This document shows positions 6,251-7,037 of a stretch of DNA of 7,037 nt, in pieces. The translations under genes and the position numbers were made by a program. The notes under the pieces are model-generated. The model saw only the letters and a list, made by a program, of their open reading frames with translations, had not been told where the DNA came from and made no database searches. The first letter of the stretch is position 1, and every line of letters starts with the position of its first letter. Origin of the DNA: Pseudomonadota bacterium (GTDB lineage Bacteria; Pseudomonadota; Alphaproteobacteria; Sphingomonadales; Sphingomonadaceae); the NCBI GenBank assembly GCA_029781465.1, contig JAKOWQ010000290.1:1-7037 (forward strand), read 5' to 3'.

Positions 6251-6280
6251 AGCGCGGGCCGCCCGGCCGTTCTGAATGGC

Positions 6281-7037
6281 ATGACCACCACCTCCGCCAC
6301 CAGCACGATCGTCTCGGCCCTGGGCGGGGGCAGCGGGATCGACATGGCCGCGCTCGCCACCAGCCTGGCCGAGGCGCAGTTCGCCGCCCGGATCGACCGC
6401 AACAGCGCCCGCGCCGACACGGTCGAACGGCAGATTTCGGCATCCTCGACCCTCAAGAGCCAGATCCAGACCCTCGCCGCCTCCGTTGGCGACCGCGTAC
6501 GCACCGGCGACATTTCCAGCCAGCCGGCGATTGCCAACGGCGCCGTTGCGGCGGTCAGCCGCGGGGTGGCGAGCGGCAGCGGCAGTTACACGCTTGAGGT
6601 TACCGCGCTGGCCAGCGCGCAGACCCTGACCAGCCCGGCCTATGCGGCGAGCACCGCGCCCGTCGGATCGGGCAGCCTGACTCTGCGCTTCGGGACAATC
6701 GCGGGCGGCAGCTTTACCGAGGACAGCGGCCACGCCGCCACCACGCTGACCATCGCCAGCGGCGCCACGCTGGCCGATGTCGCCGCCGCGATCAACGCCG
6801 CCAATGCCGGAGTTTCGGCCTATGTCGCAAACGGCGCCGATGGCGCGCACCTGATGCTCAAGGGCGCCGAGGGCGCGGCCAATGCCTTCGTGCTCGAAGC
6901 CAGCGAGACGGCGGGCGAGGAAGGCCTGGCCACGCTCGCGTGGAACCCGGCGGGCGATCCCGCGCGGCGCCTTGCCAGTGCTGGCGACGCCGCCTTCAAG
7001 TTTGACGGGCTGGTGATGACCAGCGGCTCCAACACGA
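6281..7037 (+). CDS. fliD: Flagellar filament cap protein FliD (5' part, 3' end outside window)
   Basis: The frame runs from ATG 6281 to the right edge without a stop, giving 252 visible residues. FliD (HAP2) is exported and sits at the filament tip, where it promotes folding of flagellin subunits. Visible signatures: near the N-terminus LGGGSGIDMAALATSLAEAQ (14-33), matching the FliD_N 'GSGlD-x-x-xLv-x-xL' pattern; a heptad-like region (about 34-70) suited to the terminal coiled coil; GSYTLEVTALASAQTL (about 102-117), the usual end of FliD_N; and a Flagellin_IN-like segment at about 155-205 (LTIASGATLADVAAAINAAN through LMLKGAEGAANAF). No cysteine is seen. The start has almost no Shine-Dalgarno; an ATG at 6276 is out of frame. 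It lies 30 bases after flhB. FliD over other filament-junction proteins (FlgK, FlgL) is favoured by the N-terminal motif. Confidence 0.9.
   Translation, partial: MTTTSATSTIVSALGGGSGIDMAALATSLAEAQFAARIDRNSARADTVERQISASSTLKSQIQTLAASVGDRVRTGDISSQPAIANGAVAAVSRGVASGSGSYTLEVTALASAQTLTSPAYAASTAPVGSGSLTLRFGTIAGGSFTEDSGHAATTLTIASGATLADVAAAINAANAGVSAYVANGADGAHLMLKGAEGAANAFVLEASETAGEEGLATLAWNPAGDPARRLASAGDAAFKFDGLVMTSGSNT

Noticed and set aside
6252..6270. GC-rich inverted repeats (GGCC...GGCC, CGGG...CCCG) after flhB, possibly a terminator
   Set aside because: Stems are only 4 bases, there is no T-run, and such matches are expected by chance in DNA this GC-rich.

Overview
The window is one contiguous, plus-strand block of flagellar genes from a very GC-rich bacterium: fliK (3' part), fliL, fliM, fliN, fliO, fliP, fliQ, fliR, flhB and fliD (5' part). 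The gene order, the GC-rich codon use and the sequence style (alanine/proline-rich FliK, divergent short FliM, Gly-rich FliL) suggest an alphaproteobacterium, most likely a sphingomonad (Sphingomonadales). That placement is inference, because no rRNA or other marker gene is present.

Layout: bases 1-1245 hold the end of the hook-length control protein FliK. A 30-base AT-rich spacer with a good Shine-Dalgarno follows. Bases 1276-3059 encode the stator-associated FliL and the C-ring (switch) proteins FliM and FliN. Bases 3056-6250 encode the membrane export apparatus: FliO (assembly factor), FliP, FliQ and FliR (export gate) and FlhB (substrate-specificity switch). Thirty bases later fliD, the filament cap, begins and runs off the right edge. 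All genes point the same way, five junctions are 4-base ATGA/GTGA overlaps, and no intergenic gap exceeds 30 bases, so this reads as a single translationally coupled operon.

How it works together: FliPQR with FlhB (plus FlhA, not in this window) form the type III export channel. FliK measures the hook and acts on the FlhB cytoplasmic domain to change export from hook to filament substrates, of which FliD is one. FliM/FliN sit below as the rotor switch, and FliL couples to the stators.

The region is mostly conventional and I found no undescribed system. The points worth a second look are a FliM without the usual N-terminal CheY-P-binding peptide, an NPSH instead of NPTH autocleavage motif in FlhB, and fliD placed directly behind the export genes. 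Bases 1-7037 are almost wholly coding; the many long reading frames on the opposite strand are shadows caused by high GC content.
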